DNA of 46,868 bases from Dehalococcoidia bacterium (GTDB lineage: Bacteria; Chloroflexota; Dehalococcoidia; UBA3495). The notes beneath the pieces were generated by a model. The model saw nothing but the letters and a program-made list of their open reading frames with translations. It searched no databases and was not told the origin of the DNA. This document shows, piece by piece, positions 38,023 to 46,523 of the stretch (its first letter is position 1; each line of letters starts with the position of its first letter). Location of the stretch: contig JASMCQ010000093.1 of assembly GCA_030753265.1 (NCBI GenBank), forward strand, positions 1 to 46,868, written 5' to 3'. The position numbers and the translations under genes are program-made.

Positions 38023-41000
38023 ATGGCGCAGAATCACCAATCCTCTCTACAGACCCTGGGAGACGCCGCCCGAGACTTGGCCGGCACCCTGAAGCTGCCC
38101 GCCCCGAGGGGCCAGGCGGAGCGCGAAGCCCTGTGCCTCGCCGCCCGGCGCGCCATTGAAGCGCCCCGTGAAGCGCCGGGCCTGGGAGAGGTGCAGCTCG
38201 CCTCCGACCAGTGGGAGACCCAACGGGAAGGGTTGAGAAATTTATTGGCCGCCGGGTCCGGACTGTCCCTCCTTCATGACCGGCTCGGCCCGGTGCTCAC
38301 CCCCGAAGCCTGGGACCGGGACCTGCTTCAGATCAGCCAAACCTTGGCCGTAAAGTCGGGGCAACGGCTGCGCTGGATATCTCCCGAATACTGGCGGGCC
38401 CGGCGGGCGGCGGCGAGTCTCGCCCGGGGCCGGTTCGCGTGGGTCGGCGGTACCCGCAACGATCTGGTCGACGCGGTACTGGAAGCCCAGCGGCATCAAG
38501 CCGTGATACGGCAGCATGAGGCTCTGGGACAACGGCTGTTCGGCTCCCGGTGGCAGGGCAAAGGGTCCGACTGGGAAGGACTCTCCCGGCTCACCGAGTG
38601 GGTTCAGGAGCTTTACCAGGACATCGGCGCTGGTAAAGTACCCAAGGGGATCCTGGATTTCTTGGCGGATAACCCCCCGGTAAGCCACCTGGACCCGCTG
38701 GTCCGGGCCGTGGAGGATGCCGACCGGACCCATGCTGGAACCGCCAGCGTCATCCGCGCCAGGCTGGAGGCCTCACGCCGAGAGCTGCTGGACCTGGGCC
38801 TGCGAAACCCGTTGCTGAACTACCGGCTGCTGCGCACGCGGGGGTTGGAAACAGTGGACGAGTTGCCGTCCCAAGCGTACCGAGTCCTGGTGGAGGAAGG
38901 AAGGTCCGTGTCCTTTCTCCCGGTCGCCGAGGAAACGCCAGGCGAGAAACTCGGCCAGCCCGCCGAGGACGAGACCCCGGACCAGCCGGCGGCGCGGCGC
39001 ACCGACACCCGATTACAGACTGAACTGCCTTCCACGGAGCTTCAGGCCCGCCTCCTTTCCACCTACCACCTGGCCAACAGCTTCATCCAGGAACAAGGCG
39101 TCAACACGTTGTTCCTGGCCCTGGGCATGCTCACCTGGTACGAATCAGATGGCAGCCAGGAAGGCCGGCGCGCTCCCCTGGTGCTGGTCCCGGTGGCCCT
39201 CGACCGCTCCAGCGCGCGCCACCGCTTTCAGTTGCGCCACACCGGCGAGGACTCCGGCGAGAACCTGTCCCTGTTGGAGAAGGCCCGGACCGAGTTCGGG
39301 GTTACCCTGCCCGGCTTGCCGGACGCGGAAGACCTGAACATCGAGGGCTACTTCGACGCGGTTTCCGAATCCATGGTGGACCTGCCCAGATGGTCGTTGG
39401 ACCGCAAGAGCGTGGTTCTGGGCTTCTTCTCCTTCAGCAAATTCTTGATGTACCGGGACCTGAACGTCGACAACTGGCCGGAGGGCGTCAAGCCCACCGA
39501 GCACCCAATCATGGGCGCTCTGCTGCACGACGGATTCGACGAGCCCCCGCCCGCCTTCAGCAGCGACGACAACCTGGACCAGTACCTTTCCCCCAGCGAA
39601 GTCCATCACGTGGTGGACGCCGACGGCTCCCAGACCCTGGCAATCTTCGATGTAACCAACGGCCGCAACCTGGTGGTCCAGGGCCCGCCGGGAACGGGAA
39701 AGTCCCAGACCATCACCAATATGATCGCCGAAGCCATCGGACAGGGCCGGACCGCGCTCTTCGTCTCGGAGAAGATGGCGGCCTTGGAGGTGGTCAAGCG
39801 CCGGCTGGACAACGTGGGTCTGGGGGGCGCTTGTTTGGAGCTTCACAGCAACAAGACCGCGAAGAAAGCCGTCCTGGACGAACTCAAGAGGACGCTGGAC
39901 CTGGGCCGGCCCAAGCTAGGGCATATAGAGCGAGACCTCGACGCCCTGGGACAGCTAAGGCAACGCCTGAACGACTATTGCGACGCCGTAAACGCGCCCC
40001 TGGCAGAGAGCGGGGTCAGCCCCTACCGGGCTTACGGGGAGCTGCTCTTGCTTCGGCTGGCCAACCAGGACACGCCCCTGCCCAAGCTGGACCTTCCGGC
40101 CATGCAATCGTGGACCGACCTGGATTTCAGGCGTAAAGAAGGCATCGCCGATGAGCTGCAGGCCAGGCTTGCCGCGATGGGGGTCCCCCAGAACCACCCA
40201 TTCTGGGGGAGCCGTCTCAAGGTGCTGCTACCGACCGAGCAGGACCGTCTTCGGGAGCTGCTCCCGGAGGCGCAACAGTCCCTGGCCGGGCTCCGGGACG
40301 CCATTGCCGCCCTGGCCGACGCCATGGGCCTGTCCGAGGCGGCCGGCCCGGCGGAAGCCCAGGCTTATTGCCTCGCCGCCCGGAAGACCATGGCCGCGCC
40401 GGACCTGCGGGGGGCCGACCTCCGGTCCGAAGAGTGGCTAACCAGGCGGGGAGAATTGGAAGACCTGCTAGCGGCCGGTTCGGCGCTGGCCGGGCTGCAC
40501 CAGGAATATGACGGGGTCCTCATCGCCGGCGCGTGGGGCCAGGACTTGCTCGACGTCCGGCAGACGCTGGAGATCAAGGGGCGCCAGCTGTTGTCCTTCG
40601 TTTCCGGGGACTACCGGAGGGCCAGAAACAGGCTCAGGGGCCTCTGCCGGGCCAAACTACCCCAAGGCATCGATGCCCAAGTGCGGATGGCCGACGCGGT
40701 GCTGGAAGCCCAGCGGCTGCTGGCTGTGCTACACCGGCACGAGTCCCTGGGCGAGAGGCTTTTCGCGCCCCGCTGGCGGGGCGAGGACTCGGACTGGCCG
40801 GGCCTGACTGTCCTGGCCGGCTGGCTCCAGGACCTGTACGACGCCATCGACTTCGGCGAGGTCCCAGAGGAAATAATCGATTTCTTGGCCGAGAACCCTT
40901 CGGCGATTGACTTGAAATTGTACCTCACGCCGGTCGATAGCGCCGGGCACCTCCACGCCCGGAACTGCGGCCGCATCATTGAAGTCCTGGATATGGACGT

Positions 41001-43467
41001 GGCCCGGCGTTTCGGGTCCGGTGAGGGGCTTGAAGACCAGCCCTTTGATGTCCAAGAATCGGCGTTGGCGGCGTGGATCGAGAGAATGAACGATGTCCAC
41101 GACGTGCTGAGCTTCAACAACATCGCGGATACCTGTCGAAACGAGGCTATGGACCCGGTACGAGCCGCCGCCGAGTCGTGGCCTCAGGCGGCAACCCACC
41201 TAGTGGATGCCCTCCGGCAGGCGTGGTTCGAGAGTATATTGGAAGGTGCGCTTCGGGAGCGGGAAGCGCTGTCAGGATTCGACGGGAGCAGCCACCGGCA
41301 AGTCCTCCAACGGTTCCGGGACCTGGACACCCTGGTGCTGCAACACAACCGGGCCCGCCTGGCTCAATCCCACTGGGACCGGCTGCCTCGCCAAGAAGGG
41401 GGCGGGCAGATCGGCGGGCTGCGGCGTCAGTTCGAGTTGCGGCGGAGGCACCTGCCGATCCGGCAACTAATGGAGCGGGCCGGCAACGCGGTCCAGGCGA
41501 TCAAGCCCGTATTCATGATGAGCCCCCTCTCCATTGCCACCTACATCGCGCCGGGCAGTCTGAAATTCGACGTGGTTATCTTCGATGAGGCCAGCCAGGT
41601 GAAACCGGTCGACGCCTTCGGCGCCGTTTTCCGCGCCGATCAAGCTGTCGTCGTGGGGGACAGCAAGCAGCTTCCGCCGACCAATTTCTTCGACTCCATG
41701 GCCCAGGACCGGGACGACGACGACGAGGAGAACACGACCGCCAACATCGAGAGCGTACTGGGCTTGTTCGCAGCCCAGGGCGCGCCCGACCGGATGTTGC
41801 GATGGCACTATCGCAGCCGCCACGAGTCGCTGATCGCCGTTTCGAACCGGGAGTTCTACGACAGCAGCCTGGTGGTCTTCCCGAGCCCCGACGCGGCCCG
41901 CCAGGATCTGGGGCTGCAATACCGCCATCTTCCCGATGCGGTGTACGACAGGGGGCACAGCAGGACAAACCAGCTGGAGGCGGAAGAGGTGGCGCGGGCC
42001 GTGATGCACCACGCCCGGACCCGCCCGGGCCTGACCCTCGGCGTGGCCGCCTTCAGCTCGGCCCAGATGCGGGCAGTCCAGGACCAACTGGAGCTGCTCC
42101 GGCGGCAGGACCCCTCCGGCGAGGGGTTCTTCACGGCCCATCCCGACGAGCCGTTCTTCGTCAAGAACCTGGAGACGGTGCAAGGCGACGAGCGAGACGT
42201 CATTTTCATCAGCATCGGGTACGGGCGCGCCGCTGACGGGACCACCGACATGAACTTTGGGCCGCTGAACCGGGACGGCGGGGAGCGCCGGCTGAACGTG
42301 CTGATCACCAGGGCCAAACAGCGCTGCGAAGTGTTCACCAACCTGACGGCGGAGGACATCGACCTGGGCCGCACCAACGCCCAGGGGGTACGGGCGCTGA
42401 AGACGTTCCTGGCCTACGCCGCGGCCGGAGCAGAAACCACGACCGAGGAGTCTGACGACGCGGCTGATTCGCCTTTCGAGGAGGCCGTGGCTCTGGCCTT
42501 GGCCGGGCTCGGACACGAGGCGCACCACCGGGTCGGTTCTTCCGGGTGCTTCGTCGACCTTGCGGTGATCGACGCCGAGCGACCGGGCCGCTACCTGTTG
42601 GGCATCCAGTGCGATGGACCAGCTTACAACATATCGCGGTCCGCCAGGGACCGGGACCGCCTGCGGGAGCATGTGCTCCGGGGCCTGGGCTGGCGCCTGC
42701 ATCACATCTGGAGCACCGATTGGTTCCGGAACCAGGAACGGGAGCTACAGAGGGCCGCGCTGGCCATCGAACAGGCCAAGACCCGTGGAACCGCCAAGCA
42801 GCAGCCGGAGCCGGAGCTAGAAACGGAACCGGACCAGGGCTCATCGGTGGACCGGGCCGACACCGTCCAAGAGGAAATGGCCGGGGACCACGCCCGGGAA
42901 TACCTGCTGGCCCATCCGGAGATCAACGCCGAAGGTCAGGAGTTCGTCGTCCTCGACGACGCTACTCTGGAGTTACTGGTAGCCGAGGTCGTGGAGGTGG
43001 AAAGCCCGGTGCACGTGAGCGAGGTAGCGCGGCGCATCGCCGGCGGAACCGGGGTCAGGCGCAGGCGAGGCTACCAAGAAGCCATTGACCGGGCAATTGA
43101 GCAAGCGGTGACATCGGAGCAGGTGCGCCGGCAAGGGGAGTTCTTGTGGTGGGCCGGCATGGAGGAACCGGTCTTGCGGGACCGCGGCAAGCTGCCGGCG
43201 CCCTCTCGAAAGCTGGAGTTGATCGCGCCCGAAGAGATCGCTCTGGCCATTGGCCTGGCCGTCACTGGGTCCTACGGAATCAGCCAAGATGAGGCCGCGG
43301 TGGCCGCCGCACGGCTCCTCGGGTTCAGCCGGGTTACCGCCGGGATGCGCAACACGCTCGATCCCGTCATCCGCCAGATGGTCAGAGACGAAAGACTTGT
43401 ACGGCAGGGCAACCAACTAGTATTGGCTGACCAAGAGGACCGCCAAGAGCCGCCGGTTGCCAGCTAG
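38023..43467 (+). CDS. Giant DUF4011-type superfamily 1 helicase with C-terminal nuclease-like domain
   Basis: The 1814-residue protein has an N-terminal module (34-227), a DUF4011 region (to about 500), and an SF1 helicase core. Walker A is G-P-P-G-T-G-K-S at 554-561; Walker B is F-D-E-A-S at 1187-1191, separated by a long insertion (779-968 is a second copy of the N-terminal module). Later motifs are V-Q-G-D-E-R-D and L-N-V-L-I-T-R-A-K. A Vsr/MTES_1575-like nuclease fold (1482-1580) and a DUF3320-like tail (about 1645-1700) follow. Such proteins occur as single-gene phage-defence candidates (the Hhe-type architecture, from memory). I chose ATG 38023 with AGGGGAGG upstream; the frame stays open back into mobA and that part is not protein-like. 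Confidence 0.9.
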   Translation: MAQNHQSSLQTLGDAARDLAGTLKLPAPRGQAEREALCLAARRAIEAPREAPGLGEVQLASDQWETQREGLRNLLAAGSGLSLLHDRLGPVLTPEAWDRDLLQISQTLAVKSGQRLRWISPEYWRARRAAASLARGRFAWVGGTRNDLVDAVLEAQRHQAVIRQHEALGQRLFGSRWQGKGSDWEGLSRLTEWVQELYQDIGAGKVPKGILDFLADNPPVSHLDPLVRAVEDADRTHAGTASVIRARLEASRRELLDLGLRNPLLNYRLLRTRGLETVDELPSQAYRVLVEEGRSVSFLPVAEETPGEKLGQPAEDETPDQPAARRTDTRLQTELPSTELQARLLSTYHLANSFIQEQGVNTLFLALGMLTWYESDGSQEGRRAPLVLVPVALDRSSARHRFQLRHTGEDSGENLSLLEKARTEFGVTLPGLPDAEDLNIEGYFDAVSESMVDLPRWSLDRKSVVLGFFSFSKFLMYRDLNVDNWPEGVKPTEHPIMGALLHDGFDEPPPAFSSDDNLDQYLSPSEVHHVVDADGSQTLAIFDVTNGRNLVVQGPPGTGKSQTITNMIAEAIGQGRTALFVSEKMAALEVVKRRLDNVGLGGACLELHSNKTAKKAVLDELKRTLDLGRPKLGHIERDLDALGQLRQRLNDYCDAVNAPLAESGVSPYRAYGELLLLRLANQDTPLPKLDLPAMQSWTDLDFRRKEGIADELQARLAAMGVPQNHPFWGSRLKVLLPTEQDRLRELLPEAQQSLAGLRDAIAALADAMGLSEAAGPAEAQAYCLAARKTMAAPDLRGADLRSEEWLTRRGELEDLLAAGSALAGLHQEYDGVLIAGAWGQDLLDVRQTLEIKGRQLLSFVSGDYRRARNRLRGLCRAKLPQGIDAQVRMADAVLEAQRLLAVLHRHESLGERLFAPRWRGEDSDWPGLTVLAGWLQDLYDAIDFGEVPEEIIDFLAENPSAIDLKLYLTPVDSAGHLHARNCGRIIEVLDMDVARRFGSGEGLEDQPFDVQESALAAWIERMNDVHDVLSFNNIADTCRNEAMDPVRAAAESWPQAATHLVDALRQAWFESILEGALREREALSGFDGSSHRQVLQRFRDLDTLVLQHNRARLAQSHWDRLPRQEGGGQIGGLRRQFELRRRHLPIRQLMERAGNAVQAIKPVFMMSPLSIATYIAPGSLKFDVVIFDEASQVKPVDAFGAVFRADQAVVVGDSKQLPPTNFFDSMAQDRDDDDEENTTANIESVLGLFAAQGAPDRMLRWHYRSRHESLIAVSNREFYDSSLVVFPSPDAARQDLGLQYRHLPDAVYDRGHSRTNQLEAEEVARAVMHHARTRPGLTLGVAAFSSAQMRAVQDQLELLRRQDPSGEGFFTAHPDEPFFVKNLETVQGDERDVIFISIGYGRAADGTTDMNFGPLNRDGGERRLNVLITRAKQRCEVFTNLTAEDIDLGRTNAQGVRALKTFLAYAAAGAETTTEESDDAADSPFEEAVALALAGLGHEAHHRVGSSGCFVDLAVIDAERPGRYLLGIQCDGPAYNISRSARDRDRLREHVLRGLGWRLHHIWSTDWFRNQERELQRAALAIEQAKTRGTAKQQPEPELETEPDQGSSVDRADTVQEEMAGDHAREYLLAHPEINAEGQEFVVLDDATLELLVAEVVEVESPVHVSEVARRIAGGTGVRRRRGYQEAIDRAIEQAVTSEQVRRQGEFLWWAGMEEPVLRDRGKLPAPSRKLELIAPEEIALAIGLAVTGSYGISQDEAAVAAARLLGFSRVTAGMRNTLDPVIRQMVRDERLVRQGNQLVLADQEDRQEPPVAS
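38122..38703 (+). repeat. First copy of internal about 190-residue duplication in the helicase
   Basis: Residues 34-227 align with 779-968 almost end to end (for example L-A-A-R near both starts, A-D-A/V-D-A-V-L-E-A-Q-R, and the E-x-L-G-x-R-L-F-x-x-R-W stretch). Identity is high at protein level and visible at DNA level. It lies before the DUF4011 region. Confidence 0.8.
40357..40926 (+). repeat. Second copy of the duplication, inside the helicase insertion
   Basis: Residues 779-968, between Walker A and Walker B. It is the copy at the position where related helicases normally carry a large insertion, so the N-terminal copy is likely the derived one. Confidence 0.75.
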
Positions 43468-43480
43468 GCTACCGCAAACA

Positions 43481-43527
43481 AAATCCCCCTGTATCCCACT
43501 TTAAAAAAGGGGGACCGAGGGGGATTT
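43481..43527. repeat. AAATCCCCC...GGGGGATTT palindromic repeat
   Basis: Outer arms AAATCCCCC and GGGGGATTT and inner arms CCCACTTT / AAAAGGGGG form a near-symmetric 47-base palindrome just after the helicase stop. It has T/A runs in the centre, so it could also act as a weak terminator. It belongs to the family seen at 12443 and in fdhA. Confidence 0.75.
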
Positions 43528-43624
43528 CTTCGTTTCAACGCTTGCCACGGTAGGGCTTAAGAGCCCCCGCGCCGGTCGGCGGCCGCCTGCGCAGGAACTA
43601 CGCCGCAACGTGGACACAGAGGCC

Positions 43625-44203
43625 TCAAGCCAGGTCCAGCAACCGGGCCCCTTTCAATACCCAGGTAGGAACCGGCTCGATGGCCCGCAGCCCCAGGTTT
43701 ACAAGGCAGGCGACGGCCGCACCTATGAGCCCCCCGGCAAACACGTCGCTGGGGAAGAACAGGCCGTTGTAGACCCGCACGAAGCTCCACAAACCCGCCA
43801 GGAAGAACAGCGGCAAGCCGGCCCTCCGGTTGCCCAGCCAAACGCCCATCGCCAACGCGAAGGCGACTGCCGCAGGATTGGCGGGAAGAGAGGAGTCGGT
43901 CGGCGCGTACAGCAGGTTCGCCAACTCGTGGTGGGCAATTGGCCGGTCCCGAAAGACCTGCTGGTTCAGCAGCAGCACCGCCAGGTTGGCGAAGCCCAGG
44001 GCGATGGCCGCCCCCAAGACCGCCCGTTGGTTGCGGTCCCTAGCCTGAGGGTCCTTCCCTTGAAACCAGAGCCCCAGCGTCCATAGGCACATGGCCAGGG
44101 GCACGAAATAGTCGCTGACCACCAGGTATGTTGCCCGGTCCAAGAGGTAGGACCGGCCGATAATCTGGTTGAGCCAGGAGACGATCTGGGTCTCTAACTC
44201 CAC
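43625..44203 (-). CDS. PAP2-family membrane protein lacking catalytic histidines
   Basis: The 192-residue protein has about five or six membrane helices and the layout of type 2 phosphatidic acid phosphatases/undecaprenyl diphosphatases. The three catalytic motifs are recognisable but altered. Motif 1 has N for the lysine ahead of R-D-R-P. Motif 2 reads S-L-P-A-N-P-A-A where P-S-x-H-A is expected. Motif 3 reads R-V-Y-N-G-L-F-F-P-S-D-V, with Phe for the nucleophilic histidine. It starts with GTG 44203 and overlaps the preceding membrane-protein gene by ten bases. It is likely catalytically inactive or has a different chemistry. Confidence 0.8.
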   Translation of the reverse strand: MELETQIVSWLNQIIGRSYLLDRATYLVVSDYFVPLAMCLWTLGLWFQGKDPQARDRNQRAVLGAAIALGFANLAVLLLNQQVFRDRPIAHHELANLLYAPTDSSLPANPAAVAFALAMGVWLGNRRAGLPLFFLAGLWSFVRVYNGLFFPSDVFAGGLIGAAVACLVNLGLRAIEPVPTWVLKGARLLDLA

Positions 44204-44769
44204 GAGCGCTTCCGATGCCGCAAGGGTCCGGCGCGCCGCGCTCGGGCGGCGATCTGGCGGGCAAACCGGAAGCTGGGAACGCGCCCGCCATCGGACTTGT
44301 TGCGGCCCTCGGAGTCCTCGGCGAGGCCAGTTCTTGGGCCGGCCCCCGTCCCGCGGCCCCTTCGGGCCCAGTAGTAGCTACAGGTCCTGTGCAGGGCGCG
44401 CAGATAGTTGGTCTCCCGGAGCGCATCTAGCCCTGGCGGCAGGTGTGGCTGTTTCGCCCCCAGGCTCCAGTTGCGCAGCGACGACACGATCAGGGTGAAG
44501 GCAAGGCCGGCACCGGCGCCGGCGAAGAAGTAGCCAAACTGCTCGTTGCCGTTCATCCCAAGGGCGGTGTCGGGCACATTGCGAGACTCGGAGAGGAAGA
44601 ACCAGGCCACCGCGCCGGTCGCCACCAGCGCGCCAAACAGGAAGGTAACGGGGCGCTGATGGAAATACAGCAAGCCCCGGAAGCCGCCAAGCGCCGCCGC
44701 CATCTGGAAAACGCCGCCGGACGCCAGAAATACCAGTATGCAGTAGTCCAGGATGAATGAGCCGGTCAC
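44194..44769 (-). CDS. Hypothetical membrane protein
   Basis: The 191-residue protein has three predicted membrane helices (about 5-28, 40-60 and 77-97) and a basic, Arg-rich C-terminal tail of about 60 residues. I do not recognise the family. GTG start with GAGGA ten bases upstream. It lies eight bases after plsY and overlaps the PAP2 gene by ten bases, so it belongs to this lipid-related operon. The last 40 residues look poorly constrained. Confidence 0.6.
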   Translation of the reverse strand: MTGSFILDYCILVFLASGGVFQMAAALGGFRGLLYFHQRPVTFLFGALVATGAVAWFFLSESRNVPDTALGMNGNEQFGYFFAGAGAGLAFTLIVSSLRNWSLGAKQPHLPPGLDALRETNYLRALHRTCSYYWARRGRGTGAGPRTGLAEDSEGRNKSDGGRVPSFRFARQIAARARRAGPLRHRKRSWS

Positions 44770-44777
44770 GGGAATCG

Positions 44778-45428
44778 CTATCCTCCCGGCAAGGCCCGTT
44801 CGTCTCCATCTGCCGGCCTCGCGGGCCTCCCGGAAGCGAACCGTCGCGTGCTCAGGTGATGGGTAATGCCCACCATTACCGGTAATCCCACCGAATAGAT
44901 GACGAAGGGGTAGGAGTAGCCCACCGGCCAGGAAAGCACCGGAACCGCAATGAGGAAGAACCCCAGGGCCGGCGTGGCCTTCTTTGTCAGGAACAGAATC
45001 ACCAGGGTAAGCGCCCCGACCGGCATCGCCAGCGCGGGCAGCATAGCGAGGAAGACTCCCATGGCCGTGGCCGCACCGCGACCACCCCGCAGCCCCAGAA
45101 ACGCCGGCCAGTTGTGGCCCGCCACCACCGCGGCGCCGGCCGACATCTCCAAGACGGTGGAATCCACCAGCCCCCGAACCAGCGCAACCGCCACCACCCC
45201 TTTCATTATGTCAAGCGCCCCAACCGCCAGGCCGGCCTTCGGTCCAACGTTGCGATACACGTTGGCCGCTCCGGCGTTGTGGTCGCCGATCCTTCGGATG
45301 TCACGGCTGGTCAACAGACGCGTGGCCACATATGAGGTGGGGATTCCACCGATCAGGTAGGAGGTCAGTACCAGGCTAAGCCAGACCCAGATTGACACCG
45401 TTTCCACCGCTTCCAGGTGCAATAACAA
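44778..45428 (-). CDS. plsY: Glycerol-3-phosphate acyltransferase PlsY
   Basis: The 216-residue membrane enzyme transfers an acyl group from acyl-phosphate to glycerol-3-phosphate, the first step of phospholipid synthesis. The three family motifs are present: G-G-I-P-T-S-Y, the G-D-H-N-A-G-A-A-N-V-Y-R segment, and G-H-N-W-P-A-F-L-G-L-R-G-G-R-G. About five or six membrane helices are evident. The start is uncertain: TTG 45428 gives the full frame, and GTG codons at 45407 and 45398 are alternatives. It is 57 bases after ilvE and eight before the next gene. Confidence 0.92.
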   Translation of the reverse strand: MLLHLEAVETVSIWVWLSLVLTSYLIGGIPTSYVATRLLTSRDIRRIGDHNAGAANVYRNVGPKAGLAVGALDIMKGVVAVALVRGLVDSTVLEMSAGAAVVAGHNWPAFLGLRGGRGAATAMGVFLAMLPALAMPVGALTLVILFLTKKATPALGFFLIAVPVLSWPVGYSYPFVIYSVGLPVMVGITHHLSTRRFASGRPARPADGDERALPGG

Positions 45429-45485
45429 CCCGGGTGAGCAAACCGCCGGCCCTCAAGCGGCGGGTGGGCCGTGCCCCACGGTAAA

Positions 45486-46451
45486 TCAGGCGGGAACCAG
45501 CCGAGGCACGGCCGCAGTGCACCAGTGAAGGTACTTGGGATTTCGTCCCGCGACGATCTCGAAGTACATCTCCTGCAGCCGTTTGGAAATGGGGCCCGTT
45601 TTGCCATCGGCGATCGGCCGGTGGTCCAACTCCACGACCGGAGTCAGGTGGGCGGCGGTGCCGGTCAGGAAGACTTCTTCGGCGAGGTAGAGTTCGCTGC
45701 GGTTGATGCTTCGCTCCGCCACCTTCAATCCCAACTCGCTCTGGGCTAACTGGATCACCGTGTCGCGGGTGATCCCGGGCAGCGCGTTGTCCTCCGGTGT
45801 CGGCGTGACCAGAGAGCCGCCAGAGACCATGAAGATGTTCTCCCCTGAGCCCTCGCAGACGTGGCCGCTATTGTTCAGAATGATTGCCTCGTCGAACCCG
45901 GCCAGGGTCGCCTCGGTCTTGGCCAGGATGCTGTTGACGTAGAGCCCGCAGTTCTTTATCCGCGCGGGTATCATGGGATCGTCCACCCGGCGCCAGGAGG
46001 AGGTGCAGCACCGGAGCACGTCGGACCCCAGGTAGTTTCCGAATGGAACCGTGATGAGGGTGAAATCGCTCGCCAGGTCCTGGAGCTTCAGATTGGCCAC
46101 CATTTCGGCGCTCTTATAGGCCAGGGGGCGAATGTAGATGTCTTGCTGATGGCCGTTGCGCTCTACCAGGTCGACCGTGAGATCGCACAGTTCGTCCACC
46201 GTGTGGGGAATATCCAGCATCATAATGCGGCACCCGCGCAGGAGCCGCTCGTAGTGCTCCCGCAGGCGGAAGATGTAGACCGCCCCTTTTTCCTGGTTCC
46301 AGTTGCCGCGGATGCCCTCGAACACTCCGGTGCCGTAATGGAGCGCATGGGTCATCACGCTGACCCGGGCCTTACTGGCGGGGACGAACTTCCCCTTGAA
46401 ATAGGTAAGTAGCTCGCCATTGCCACCAGAAGCAGGTTCCGAGGTGCCCAC
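45486..46451 (-). CDS. ilvE: Branched-chain amino acid aminotransferase IlvE
   Basis: The 321-residue fold type IV PLP enzyme makes Val, Leu and Ile from 2-oxo acids and glutamate. The PLP lysine is K166 in A-R-I-K-N-C-G-L-Y-V-N-S. Also present are H-Y-G-T-G-V-F-E-G-I-R near 38-48, E-G-S-G-E-N-I-F near 200-207, and the G-I-T-R phosphate-binding segment. The normal IlvE glycine after the lysine region is retained. ATG 46451 faces the comEA-like gene across a 72-base spacer. It leads a minus-strand cluster with plsY. Confidence 0.95.
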   Translation of the reverse strand: MGTSEPASGGNGELLTYFKGKFVPASKARVSVMTHALHYGTGVFEGIRGNWNQEKGAVYIFRLREHYERLLRGCRIMMLDIPHTVDELCDLTVDLVERNGHQQDIYIRPLAYKSAEMVANLKLQDLASDFTLITVPFGNYLGSDVLRCCTSSWRRVDDPMIPARIKNCGLYVNSILAKTEATLAGFDEAIILNNSGHVCEGSGENIFMVSGGSLVTPTPEDNALPGITRDTVIQLAQSELGLKVAERSINRSELYLAEEVFLTGTAAHLTPVVELDHRPIADGKTGPISKRLQEMYFEIVAGRNPKYLHWCTAAVPRLVPA

Positions 46452-46483
46452 GGCACGCCCCCTTTCGTTACAGACTGGGCTAG

Positions 46484-46491
46484 ATTATAAT
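46484..46491. promoter_or_regulatory. Palindromic ATTATAAT between divergent ilvE and comEA-like genes
   Basis: ATTATAAT is its own complement, so it offers a TATAAT -10 box on both strands. -35 boxes are weak (TTGTAT on the minus side). It lies in a 72-base divergent spacer, so it could be a shared promoter. Confidence 0.35.
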
Positions 46492-46523
46492 CGGACTCCC
46501 ATTACGAATACAAGGGATTGACC

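Noticed and set aside
38023..43467. Defence island around the giant helicase
   Set aside because: Its neighbours are mobA and lipid or amino acid genes with similar base composition. No other defence gene, integrase or att site is visible.
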